This document shows, piece by piece, positions 39,227-48,299 of a DNA stretch of 64,000 nt. Numbering within the stretch: position 1 is the first letter of the stretch; each line of letters opens with the position of its first letter. The notes beneath the pieces were generated by a model. It did no database searches and was not told where the DNA came from. It was given only the letters and a program-made list of their open reading frames with translations. A program made the translations under genes and the position numbers. The DNA comes from Bradyrhizobium viridifuturi (lineage in GTDB: Bacteria; Pseudomonadota; Alphaproteobacteria; Rhizobiales; Xanthobacteraceae): contig NZ_LGTB01000048.1 of assembly GCF_001238275.1 (NCBI RefSeq), positions 1 to 64,000 of the forward strand. Direction: 5' to 3'.

Positions 39227-39976
39227 ATGGTTGTCATCAGCGACCCGAGGGAGGACGGCGCAGCATTGACCACGACCGCGCCTCTGGCGGACGAGCCGCC
39301 GCTCGATAGCGCGGGTGCGCCTCGACTGCTGATCGTCGAGGATCACCCGCTGTTCCGCGCCGCCTTGATCGGCGTGATCGGGGCCGAGTTTCCCGATGCC
39401 GAGGTATTGCAGGCAACTTCTATCGATGGCGCGCTTGATGTGATCGCCGCCCGCGACGGTCTCGACTTGATCCTGCTCGATCTGTCGATGCCCGGAACGA
39501 CGGGCCTGCTCGGCGCCTACCGGGTGCGGGCCGCGTCGCCGCGCAGCGCGCTGGCGATCGTATCCGCGCATGACGATTCCCGGATCATCGGCGGCGCGAT
39601 CTCGCTCGGCATTTCCGGGTTCATTCCGAAGTCGACGCCGAAGGTCGAGCTGGCGCGCCTGTTGCGCGGCATTCTCGAAGGCGAGGTGTGCCTGCCGACG
39701 CGCTTCCGCGATGCCGCCGCTGCGCGCAAGGCGCAGGCCGAAACCAGGGAGCTGGTGCAGCAGCTCGGCCAGTTCACCGCCCAGCAGCTTCGCGTGCTCG
39801 ACATGATCTGCCGCGGATTGCAGAACAAGCACATCGCCTATGAGCTCGATATCTCGGTCACCACCGTGAAGGTGCATGTCTCGGAAATCCTGCGCAAGCT
39901 CGGCGTGCGCAGCCGGACCGAGGCCATCATCGCGCTGTCGAAACTGGATTTCGGCAAGCACGACCATGCCCGGTGA
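39227..39976 (+). CDS. LuxR-type response regulator (second of two)
   Basis: 249 residues with a variable N-terminal extension of about 30, then a receiver domain (LLIVEDHPLF, phosphoacceptor Asp85 in LILLDLSMPG, Lys in FIPKST) and the helix-turn-helix FTAQQLRVLDMICRGLQNKHIAYELDISVTTVKVHVSEILRKL. It closely resembles the previous gene in the receiver and in the recognition helix, so it is a tandem duplicate. The start has a poor ribosome site and might be a later Met-less start. It ends 24 bases before the 3' end of the convergent hybrid kinase gene. Confidence 0.88.
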   Translation: MVVISDPREDGAALTTTAPLADEPPLDSAGAPRLLIVEDHPLFRAALIGVIGAEFPDAEVLQATSIDGALDVIAARDGLDLILLDLSMPGTTGLLGAYRVRAASPRSALAIVSAHDDSRIIGGAISLGISGFIPKSTPKVELARLLRGILEGEVCLPTRFRDAAAARKAQAETRELVQQLGQFTAQQLRVLDMICRGLQNKHIAYELDISVTTVKVHVSEILRKLGVRSRTEAIIALSKLDFGKHDHAR

Positions 39977-40000
39977 GGGCCGCGCCGTCGTCGCGCCTCG

Positions 40001-41374
40001 TCAGAGCCGCGCGCCCGACTGCTCCGCCGCCAGCAGGAACGACAGCAGCGAGCGCATCTCGGCGGGCTTGATCGGCTTCTTCAGGAGTTCGTGGCCGAAG
40101 GCCGAGACGTCGGAGGCAGCCTTGGCCGAGTAGTCGGCGGTGACGATGATCGCCGGGACCTTGGCGTTGATCTCGCCGCGGATCACGTCGACCGCCTGGA
40201 TTCCGGTCTCGCCATTGTCGAGATGCAGGTCGGCGATGATGGCGTCGGGAACGCCGTCGAGCGCGTGGATGCGCTCGAGCGCCTCGGCCTTCGAGATCGT
40301 CACCGCGACGTCGCAACCCCATTTTTCCAGCAGATGGGCGAGGCCCTCGGCGCTGGAGAGGTCGTTCTCGATCAGCAGGATTTTCGCGCCTTCCATGCCG
40401 CCATAGCGATAGTCGACGCTGGCCTGCTCGCGCACCGGGATCGCAACCGGATCGAGGGTGCGAGGCACCGTGACCGAGAACACCGAGCCCTTGCCGGCGC
40501 GCGAGCTCAGCCTGATGTTGTGGCCGAGCAGGTCGGCGAACCGGCGCACGATCGAAAGGCCGAGCCCGATGCCCGCCTTGTCGGCGGCGCCGGCGTCACC
40601 GCGCTGAAACTCGACGAAGATCGCCTCGCGCTGGGCCTCCGGGATGCCCGGCCCGGTGTCGTGCACCTCGATGCAGATATCGTCGCCCCTGGCGCGGCAT
40701 CCCATCAGCACGGTCCCGCGCTGGGTGTAGCGCAGCGCGTTGGCCAAAAGGTTCTGCAGGATCCGGCGCAGCATCAGCGGGTCGGACCGGACCACCGCCG
40801 ACGACGGCATGATGCGGAAGTCGAGATTGCGCTTGGCGGCGGTCGCCACGAATTCCTGCTGCAGCGGCTCGAACAGCGAGGCGATCGCGACCGGACCGAA
40901 CTCGGGCCTGAGCACGCCGGCATCGAGCTTCGAGATGTCGAGCAGCGTCCGCAGCATGTCCTCGAGCGTCGCGAGCGAACGGTCGATCTGGTCGGTCAGC
41001 GCGACACTCTTGGGCTCGGTCGCCGTTTCGGTCAGCGCGGACAGCGTCAGCCGCGCCGCATTCAGCGGCTGCAACAGATCGTGCGTCACCGAAACCAGCA
41101 CCGACGACTTCAGCGAGCTTGCCGCCTCGGCCTGCTGCTTGGCCTGCAGCAGGCGTCCATTGGTCTTCTCCAGCGATTGCAGGGCCTGCTTGAGCTGCTG
41201 GGTGCGGTCACGCACCTGCTGATCGAGCGCAATGGCGGTCTCGAATAGCGAAAAGGCGTTGAGCTGCTGGTCGGTCGAACGTTCGACGCGCGACATCAGC
41301 GCTGCGTTGATCTTGCGCAGCTTCTCGGCTTCGCGTTCGAGGGCCGAAATGCGCGTGGTCTTCGTATCAGTCAT
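40001..41374 (-). CDS. Hybrid histidine kinase (soluble, NahK/ErcS'-like)
   Basis: 457 residues without membrane segments. An N-terminal coiled coil (residues 10-90) leads to the HisKA box SVTHDLLQPLNAAR with His98. The ATPase domain has N-box NLLANALRYT, G1 DTGPGIP and G2 GIGLGLSIVRRF, and a C-terminal receiver has phosphoacceptor Asp in IIADLHLDNG. Its start overlaps the FIST-gene stop (ATGA), so the pair is translationally coupled: the FIST protein is the expected input. It should pass phosphate to one or both LuxR-type regulators, whose genes converge on it. The pattern matches the NosP-NahK (ErcS') pair near exa/erb genes in Pseudomonas. Confidence 0.9.
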   Translation of the reverse strand: MTDTKTTRISALEREAEKLRKINAALMSRVERSTDQQLNAFSLFETAIALDQQVRDRTQQLKQALQSLEKTNGRLLQAKQQAEAASSLKSSVLVSVTHDLLQPLNAARLTLSALTETATEPKSVALTDQIDRSLATLEDMLRTLLDISKLDAGVLRPEFGPVAIASLFEPLQQEFVATAAKRNLDFRIMPSSAVVRSDPLMLRRILQNLLANALRYTQRGTVLMGCRARGDDICIEVHDTGPGIPEAQREAIFVEFQRGDAGAADKAGIGLGLSIVRRFADLLGHNIRLSSRAGKGSVFSVTVPRTLDPVAIPVREQASVDYRYGGMEGAKILLIENDLSSAEGLAHLLEKWGCDVAVTISKAEALERIHALDGVPDAIIADLHLDNGETGIQAVDVIRGEINAKVPAIIVTADYSAKAASDVSAFGHELLKKPIKPAEMRSLLSFLLAAEQSGARL

Positions 41375-42627
41375 TGCGGCGCGTTGGTCCGCTTGCCGAT
41401 GGCGACGCCGGTCAGCGTTTGGTTGACATGCATGGAGCGATACTGCTCGCCATAGGTCTGAAAGCCAATCACTTTGTTGCGGCGATAGAGCTCCGACATC
41501 TCGCGCGACTGCTGGCGCTGCTCGACGTCGAGCCGGCGCAGCACGCATTCGAAGCCGATGAACATCGAGACCTCGCCGAGATCCTCGGTCAGCTCCTCGA
41601 GCAGGCGGCTCGTCACGTCGATCGGGTCGCGCTCGCGCGCCACCGTCAGCACCATGCCCTCGTCGATGGCGCAGAAGAATTGCAGCGACCCGTCGGGATT
41701 GGTGCGCTGGATCGATCGCGCGTAATAGGCACCGCCGACGCGGACCAGCACCGGATGCGCCGCGAACGAGAACAGCTCGAGCTTGTTGTCGCTGAGGCCG
41801 ACGGCGCGGGAATATTCCAGCGCGGCGGGCTCGGCGTTCAGCTCCTTGACGATGCGGTGCTCGATGTCGGCCTCGGTCACCACCATCTTGGTCGAGGTCG
41901 GCTCGAAATGGTCGCACTTGAACAGGCGGAACGGCAGCCGGGTCCGGATCAGGATCAGGACGGCGGCGTCGGTATGGGCCGCGCCGCCGTGGAAGACCCA
42001 GGACTTCTCGAAGCGCAGGCCATCGCCGGCTGAGCCGCCGACCACCGGGATGTCGCCGAGCGATGCGTAGATCGCCGACATGATGGTTTCCTCACGCTGG
42101 CACATGCCGTCGATGAACAGCAGCCCGAAGGAATCGTCGGTGTGATCGCAATGCTCGGTGCGCTGCGCGAACTCGCTCTGCAATTCGGTGCAGATCGAGC
42201 GGCCGTGGTCGACCCGAAACGTCGAGAGGTCGAACAGCGGCCGGGCCGCGATGACGAAATCGGCCGCGTCGAAGCCCATCGCGACCACGCTGTCCTCCTC
42301 CCAGCCGCCGGGCGATAGTTCGCCCGCCGTGGTGCAACCGAAGATCGGAACGTCGGGCATCCGGCCGGACAGTTCGGCAATGAATTGCTGCGGGTCATAG
42401 AACGGCGACACGAACACCACGAGCATGGCGAGATCAACCGCCGCCAGTTGGCGCGCGATCTCGTCGGCGGCCTCCCGCGGCCCGTTGGTCTTTGCCTGCA
42501 CCACGACAATGCTGTCGGTGGCGCTGCCGTTCTGCTTCGCCAAGGGCGTTCTCCCTAACCAGAATTTCTTGTTTTTCTTGGCGCGGCCGGTGGTCCCCGC
42601 GCGGGGTCTCGAGGGCATCCGGGCCAT
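41371..42627 (-). CDS. FIST-domain sensory protein (NosP-like)
   Basis: 418 residues: a basic N-terminal stretch, then FIST_N (about 40-235: VVFVSPFYDPQQFIAELSG, IFGCTTAGELSPGGW, GGSAGDG) and FIST_C (about 245-400: AVGLSDNKLELFSFAAHPVLV, IDEGMVLTVARERD, IGFECVLRR). There is no signal peptide. FIST proteins bind small ligands such as haem or amino acids and steer a partner kinase. In Pseudomonas NosP binds haem and senses nitric oxide through NahK. Haem ligation here cannot be judged. It overlaps the hybrid-kinase gene by four bases. The first in-frame ATG lacks a good ribosome site, so the true start may be slightly later. Confidence 0.9.
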   Translation of the reverse strand: MARMPSRPRAGTTGRAKKNKKFWLGRTPLAKQNGSATDSIVVVQAKTNGPREAADEIARQLAAVDLAMLVVFVSPFYDPQQFIAELSGRMPDVPIFGCTTAGELSPGGWEEDSVVAMGFDAADFVIAARPLFDLSTFRVDHGRSICTELQSEFAQRTEHCDHTDDSFGLLFIDGMCQREETIMSAIYASLGDIPVVGGSAGDGLRFEKSWVFHGGAAHTDAAVLILIRTRLPFRLFKCDHFEPTSTKMVVTEADIEHRIVKELNAEPAALEYSRAVGLSDNKLELFSFAAHPVLVRVGGAYYARSIQRTNPDGSLQFFCAIDEGMVLTVARERDPIDVTSRLLEELTEDLGEVSMFIGFECVLRRLDVEQRQQSREMSELYRRNKVIGFQTYGEQYRSMHVNQTLTGVAIGKRTNAPQ

Positions 42628-43007
42628 GCCGCGATGGTTCGCGATCCGGCCAGCCTTTATATCCTAGGTCGTGAGGGGGAATGTCATTGGCCGGGCCAAT
42701 TCGCCGGCAGCTGCGCTCGCCGCAAGCGCCAACGGCGCCGCTCGACGCGATGACATGGGACACCTCCCGATGTGTTCTCCTGGCCCGGGCAGGGACAGGT
42801 TTGATCGGTTCTAACGTATCGGGCCGGACCCGCGCGTCAATCACCTTGCCCGCACCCCCGGGCCGACCAAGGTAGTACCGGTCCCGGACGGGCGGCGGCT
42901 GCTCATTTACCGGGCCTTATTGATTCTGCCTTAGTTTTGCCCTCCGGGGACTGGGGCGGGTTGCCGCCGGACCCCGCGTGGTTTTCAGAATGAAGACGGG
43001 GGTTGGA

Positions 43008-45040
43008 ATGCCGGGACTGAAGCGATCGTCATCGATCAGGCTCCCAACCCTCAGATTCCGCGCCAAGATCATGCTCGGCTTTGCCGTCACCCTGGCGCTT
43101 TCGGCAGCCACCATGGGCTTCGCCTATATGGCTTCGAGCGGGTCTCCGCCGGCGTCGGCTCCTATCGCCAGAGCGTCGCGGAAGCCGATCTCGCCCGCAA
43201 CATCGATCGCGAACTGATCTCCTATCGTTCGCTGGCGCGCTACTACGTCGCGACCGGCAAGGAGGACGACGCCAAGGCCGCGCTCGCCGCCGAGGCCAGC
43301 CTGAAGGACGCCATCGTGGCGTCGATGAAGGGCACCACCAATCCGGCCCGGCTCGAGCAGGTCGCCAAGCTGGAACGCGAATTCCGCGCCTTCACCAAGA
43401 TCTTTGCCGAGATCGTCCGCATCAAGGACGACAGCGCGCAGGTCGCGCAGAACAAGCTGACACGCAGCGCGACCTCGATGCGCTACAAGCTCGACGATCT
43501 GCCGAGCAATGCCGATGATTCCGAGCTGCAATCGATTCAGTTCGGCGCCAAGAAGGTCGCCGACCAGCTGCAGTCGATCACCGGCGCCGTCAACACCTTC
43601 GTCGTCAATGGCGACAAGACCGTCGCCTCCAGCGCGCTCGCCCGGCTGAAATTCGCCGACAATCTGGTGAAGGGCATCACCTCGAAGGACGAGCGGATCA
43701 CCCAGAGCGTGAAGGACATCACCGCGCTGCTCGAGGAATACCGCGAGGCGCTCGCCAAGCTGATCGCGAATGCCAAGTCGATCGACGAGCTGACCGTCGA
43801 GATGACGGAATCGGCGGCTGCCATCAGCCAGGGCGCGGCGGCGATGAAGTCCGATCTGCTCGCCGACCAGAAGCGGCTCGAGACCGAATCGCACTCCATG
43901 ATCGGCGAGACCGAACAGCTGATCCTGATGCTCGCGGCCGGCAGCTTTGTGCTCGGGCTGGTTTGGGCATTCCTGCTCGGCAAGGGCATTTCGCGTCCGA
44001 TCGCGGCGATGTGTGCGGCGATGCGCGAGCTCGCGGCGGGCAATTTCGACGTCGTGCTGCCGGGCCTCGGCCGTCGCGACGAGCTCGGCGAGATGGCCGG
44101 TGCCGTGGAAGAGTTCAAGGTCCAGGCGGTCGCCAAGGCCGAGCGCGACGCCGCGACGCAGGAAGCGCAGAACAAGGCGAGCGCGACCGCGCGACGCGCG
44201 GAGCTCATCCGCTTCGCCGACGAATTCGAATCCGCCGTCGGCTCGATCGTCTCCAATGTGTCGGCTTCCGCCGTGCAGCTCGAATCCGCAGCCGGGACAC
44301 TGACCCGGACCGCAGAGACCACGCAGAACCTGTCGAGCCAGGTCGCCGGCGCCTCCGAGGAGGCCTCCAGCAACATGCAGTCGGTTGCGTCTGCGACCGA
44401 GGAATTGTCGGCGTCGGTCGACGAGATCGGCCGCCGCGCCAAGGAATCCAGCCAGATCGCCGATTCCGCCGTGCGCCAGGCCGAGCAGACTGATGCGCGG
44501 ATCGGCAAGCTCTCGCGCGCCGCGCAGGAGATCGGCGACGTCGTCAAGCTGATCACGGCGATCGCCGAGCAGACCAATCTGCTGGCGTTGAACGCCACCA
44601 TCGAGGCCGCGCGCGCCGGTGATGCGGGCCGCGGCTTTGCGGTGGTTGCCTCCGAAGTGAAGTCGCTCGCAAGCCAGACCGCCAGGGCGACCGACGAGAT
44701 CTCCACGCACATCACCGGCATGCAGGCCGCGACGCAGGAATCGGTTGCCGCGATCAAGGAGATCGGCGGCACGATCGGGCAGATCTCGGGGATCGCGACC
44801 AATATCGCAAGCTCGGTCGAGCAGCAGAGCGCGGCAACGCAGGAGATCGCGCGCAGTGTGCAGAACGTCGCGCAGGGCACCCAGGAAACCGCATCCAGCG
44901 TCACCCAGGTCAACCGCGGCGCGACCGAGACGGGTGCTGCCTCCGAGGAAGTGCTGAACTCGGCGCGTTCGTTGTCGGTCGAGAGCTCGCGGCTGCGCGA
45001 GGAGCTCGATCGCTTCATGGCGAACATCCGCGCGGCGTAG
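43008..45040 (+). pseudogene. Methyl-accepting chemotaxis protein, one -1 frameshift
   Basis: From ATG 43008 (GGGGG upstream) the first frame gives TM1 (IMLGFAVTLALSAATMGFAYM), then breaks. The other frame continues FERVSAGVGSYRQSVAEAD and runs to 45040. One G restored at 43130-43131 gives about 677 residues. A helical periplasmic domain (about 50-310) is followed by TM2 (LILMLAAGSFVLGLVWAFLLG), HAMP and a long signalling coil with the hairpin tip EQTNLLALNATIEAARAG. The two adaptation bundles are present. The periplasmic ligand is unknown; no CheR-binding tail is seen. It is divergent from the FIST gene; the 42628-43007 gap shows no gene and no clear promoter boxes. Confidence 0.9.
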
Positions 45041-45067
45041 ATTGGTTTGCCGTAACTGACAACCACG

Positions 45068-45183
45068 GTCGTCCTGGCGAAAGCCAGGACCCATACGCCG
45101 TGGCCCTCGAAAGGGGCAAGCGGCGAGTTGTCCTTCACCAATAGACAGTGGTGGTAATGGGTCCTGGCTTTCGCCAGGACGAC
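45068..45183. repeat. Composite inverted repeat, family A copy 5
   Basis: Left arm gtcgtcctggcgaaagccag and right arm ending cgccaggacgac, between the convergent chemoreceptor and DUF3175 genes. Confidence 0.8.
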
Positions 45184-45202
45184 GGCAGATGAGACGGCGC
45201 GA

Positions 45203-45580
45203 CTAATCCCGCCCGAACTGGTGCTTCAACTCGACCTTGGCGCGTTCCAGTCGTGACCGCTCGGTCTTCGGCAGCGTCTTGCCGGCACGATTGATATAGA
45301 AGGTCAGCATCGAGAGCGCGGAGCGGTAGGCGCCGCTCTTGCGGCGCGTGCTGTGCTCGGCGGATTGTTTCAGCGATGATGCGATCTTCTTCGCGCTGGT
45401 CTGCTTGAACACGCCGTGCTTGAGGTCGAGCGCGTCGCTCTCCTTGGTCACACGTTGCGACCAGCGCTTCGAGGGCGTCTTTGCGCCGCGCTTGTGACGC
45501 GTTGTGCTTGCCGATCGTGCCGTTGATCTTGGCGGCGGCTTTCTTGCTGTCTTGCGCGCGGCCTTCTTGCGTGCGGCCAT
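45203..45580 (-). CDS. DUF3175 basic protein
   Basis: 125 residues. A Lys/Arg/Ala-rich N-terminal third resembles a histone tail. The DUF3175 core follows: RWSQRVTKESDALDLKHGVF, KKIASSLKQSAEHS, and YRSALSMLTFYINRAGKTLPKTER. It is very basic overall and probably associates with DNA, but no function is established as far as I know. It is divergent from the MFS gene, whose start lies 185 bases away. Confidence 0.88.
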   Translation of the reverse strand: MAARKKAARKTARKPPPRSTARSASTTRHKRGAKTPSKRWSQRVTKESDALDLKHGVFKQTSAKKIASSLKQSAEHSTRRKSGAYRSALSMLTFYINRAGKTLPKTERSRLERAKVELKHQFGRD

Positions 45581-45764
45581 CGATGCCTCCGTGACTTTTG
45601 AGCCGAGAACAGCGCGCAGCGGCGGCGGTTCCTATGCCGCATTGCGGGAACTCTTGCCGGCCTGCGGCGTTAACGTCGCGTGGCGGGCACTCCGTTTGCC
45701 GCAATCCTGGGAAAAAGAACCTTGGAACGCATCGTTCCGGGGATTTTCTCATTGGTCCAATCTG

Positions 45765-47258
45765 ATGAATTTGCAGCGGACACAATTGAGTTCTGCGACA
45801 GCGACTGACCGAACGGTGTCGCCGGATGCACAGGGCGACGGGCGCATCATCGAGACCTCGATTCCGCTTCGGCTCGACCATCTCAGCTGGAGCGGCTTCC
45901 ACACCCGCGTGGTGCTGGCGCTTGGCATCACCTGGATTCTCGACGGGCTCGAGGTGACGTTGGCCGGCGCGCTGTCGGGCGCGCTGAAGAACAGCCCGAC
46001 CATGAGCTTCTCCAACGCCGATGTCGGCCTTGCCAGCAGCGCCTATCTTGCCGGTGCCGTGCTCGGCGCGCTCGGCTTCGGCTGGCTCACCGACCGGATC
46101 GGCCGCAAGAAGTTGTTCTTCATCACGCTCGCGCTCTATCTGTCCGCGACAGCCGCGACCGCGCTGTCGTGGAATGTCGCAAGCTACGCGCTGTTTCGCT
46201 TTCTCACCGGCGCCGGTATCGGCGGCGAATACACCGCGATCAATTCGACCATCCAGGAGCTGGTGCCGGCGCGCTATCGCGGCTGGACCGATCTCGTCAT
46301 CAACGGCAGCTTCTGGATCGGGGCTGCGATCGGCGCGGTGAGCGCGATCGTCCTGCTCGATCCCGCGTGGCTTGCGCCCGATCATGGCTGGCGGATCGCC
46401 TATTTCACCGGCGCGGCGCTCGGCCTCGTGGTGCTGTTGATGCGGATGTGGATCCCGGAAAGCCCGCGCTGGCTGATGATCCATGGGCGCCCCGATGAGG
46501 CTCACAAGATCGTCGCCGGCATCGAGACCTCCGTGCTCGGCCATGAACAGCCGAGTGAAGGCTTCGAGAAGATCAAGCTCAAGATGCGCGATCACACGCC
46601 GCTGCGCGAGGTCGCGGTGACGCTGTTCTCGACCTACCGGCAGCGTTCGCTGGTCGGGCTGACGCTGATGGCCGCGCAGGCCTTCTTCTACAATGCGATC
46701 TTCTTCACCTTCGCGCTGATCCTGACCGATTTCTTCGGCATCGCCGCCAGCAATGTCGGCTGGTACATCCTTCCCTTTGCCGCCGGCAACTTCCTCGGGC
46801 CGCTGCTGCTCGGCCGCCTGTTCGACACGCTCGGCCGCCGCACCATGATCGTGCTGACCTATGCCACCTCGGGCGTGCTGCTTGCGCTGTCCGGCTATCT
46901 GTTCTCGATCGGCGTGCTCAGTGCGCAGACCCAGACCATCGCCTGGATGGTGATCTTCTTCTTCGCCTCGCCGGCGGCGAGCGCCGCCTATCTCACCGTC
47001 AGCGAGACGTTTCCGCTGGAGGTCCGTGCGCTTGCGATCGCCGTCTTCTATGCCGTCGGCACCGGCATCGGCGGCGTGATCGGGCCGGCGCTGTTCGGCG
47101 TGCTGATCGACACCGGATCGCGCAACAGCGTCTTCGCCGGCTACCTCCTGGGGTCGGTACTCATGTTGGTCGCCGCAGCCGTCGCATGGCGCTATGCCGT
47201 CGCGGCCGAGCGAAAATCGCTCGAATCGGTCGCGCGACCATTGGCATTTGTGGAGTAG
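45765..47258 (+). CDS. Major facilitator superfamily transporter (sugar-porter-like)
   Basis: 497 residues with twelve predicted membrane segments. The loop 2-3 signature is GWLTDRIGRKK and the mirrored one is LLGRLFDTLGRRT. A PESPRWLM motif after TM6 is typical of the sugar porter and related metabolite:H+ symporter groups. A 20-30-residue cytoplasmic N-terminus precedes TM1 (VVLALGITWILDGLEVTLAG). The substrate is unknown. It stops three bases before otsB, so a link to trehalose or sugar physiology is suggested by position. The start is uncertain because no clear ribosome site precedes ATG 45765. Confidence 0.88.
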   Translation: MNLQRTQLSSATATDRTVSPDAQGDGRIIETSIPLRLDHLSWSGFHTRVVLALGITWILDGLEVTLAGALSGALKNSPTMSFSNADVGLASSAYLAGAVLGALGFGWLTDRIGRKKLFFITLALYLSATAATALSWNVASYALFRFLTGAGIGGEYTAINSTIQELVPARYRGWTDLVINGSFWIGAAIGAVSAIVLLDPAWLAPDHGWRIAYFTGAALGLVVLLMRMWIPESPRWLMIHGRPDEAHKIVAGIETSVLGHEQPSEGFEKIKLKMRDHTPLREVAVTLFSTYRQRSLVGLTLMAAQAFFYNAIFFTFALILTDFFGIAASNVGWYILPFAAGNFLGPLLLGRLFDTLGRRTMIVLTYATSGVLLALSGYLFSIGVLSAQTQTIAWMVIFFFASPAASAAYLTVSETFPLEVRALAIAVFYAVGTGIGGVIGPALFGVLIDTGSRNSVFAGYLLGSVLMLVAAAVAWRYAVAAERKSLESVARPLAFVE

Positions 47259-47261
47259 ACT

Positions 47262-48095
47262 ATGACGAAGCATGATGTGGCCGAAATGCCCCCGGATGAT
47301 GACATCGCCCCTGACGCCAGGATTGGCAGCGTGCCGACGCCGGCATCGTTGATTCCGGCGCTGGATCGCACCGCGGTGCTGCTCGACATCGACGGCACGC
47401 TGCTCGATTTCGCGCCGACGCCGCGCGAGGTCTGGGTGCCCCCGAAGCTCGCGACCACGCTGAAGCAATTGCATGAGCGAACCGGCGGCGCGCTGGCGTT
47501 GGTCAGCGGCCGCTCGCTCAACGACATCGACCTGATCTTCGCCCCGGAGGTGTTTCCCGCGATCGGCGGCCATGGCGCCGAGATGCGGCTGCAGCCGGAC
47601 AGCGAGGCGGTTGCCGCGCACGCGCCGCCGCTCGACAAGGAATTGAAGCGGCGTCTCGCCGCGATCGCAAAGCTCAGCCCCGGCATTCTGCTCGAGGACA
47701 AGGGTTACTCGCTGGCGCTGCACTATCGGCTGGCGCCGGCGGCGGAGAAGGCGATCTATGAAGCGGTGTCGCTGATCCGCGCCGAATTGCCGAATGCGCC
47801 GATCGAGGTGCTGCCGGGCAAGAGCGTCTGCGAGATCAAGCATTCCGGCTTCACCAAGGCGACCGGCGTGCTCGAGCTGATGACGCATGAGCCATTCAAG
47901 GGACGCCGCCCGTTCTTCATCGGCGACGACGTCACCGACGAGACCGTATTCGCGATCATGCCTGAATATGACGGTCTGGCATTTTCCGTCGGGCGTCGCG
48001 CGGCCGGTATCGCTGGACATTTCGATGGGCCGGGCGATGTGCGGGCGTTTCTCGCTCGGCTGCTCGACGACGATAGGGACGTGAATCTGTCCTAA
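47262..48095 (+). CDS. otsB: Trehalose-6-phosphate phosphatase
   Basis: 277 residues. HAD motifs are intact: DIDGTLLDF gives the nucleophile Asp, VSGRSL gives the Ser/Arg step, the Lys is in the LPGKSVCEIKH region, and GDDVTDE gives the two metal acids. It removes phosphate from trehalose-6-phosphate to yield trehalose, a protectant in stress and in root-nodule life. It starts three bases after the MFS stop, and otsA follows after about 200 bases with its own stress-type promoter, so otsB may be read both from upstream and by its own signals. Confidence 0.95.
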   Translation: MTKHDVAEMPPDDDIAPDARIGSVPTPASLIPALDRTAVLLDIDGTLLDFAPTPREVWVPPKLATTLKQLHERTGGALALVSGRSLNDIDLIFAPEVFPAIGGHGAEMRLQPDSEAVAAHAPPLDKELKRRLAAIAKLSPGILLEDKGYSLALHYRLAPAAEKAIYEAVSLIRAELPNAPIEVLPGKSVCEIKHSGFTKATGVLELMTHEPFKGRRPFFIGDDVTDETVFAIMPEYDGLAFSVGRRAAGIAGHFDGPGDVRAFLARLLDDDRDVNLS

Positions 48096-48242
48096 CCAAA
48101 TCAACCGCATCGTGGGTTCGAATCGAATGCGGTGCTTTTGCGTCGTGTGAGCGACCTCGCGCGCAATTTTCTTTTCGCGAGTTCCCGCGAGTTCCTTAAG
48201 CGTGCGCCAGAATTTGGTTTCAATTGGGAGAAATGTTGATCC

Positions 48243-48267
48243 GGAACCATCTTGATGAATGGTTGTT
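48243..48267 (+). promoter_or_regulatory. Probable EcfG (general stress sigma) promoter of otsA
   Basis: GGAAC (48243-48247), 16 bases, then TGTT (48264-48267) closely fits the alphaproteobacterial EcfG consensus GGAAC-N16/17-CGTT. It ends 33 bases before the GTG start of otsA, a natural distance. Trehalose synthesis is a typical member of this regulon. Confidence 0.6.
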
Positions 48268-48299
48268 AATACGCGAGTTGACCAACAGGAGGGGACCTG

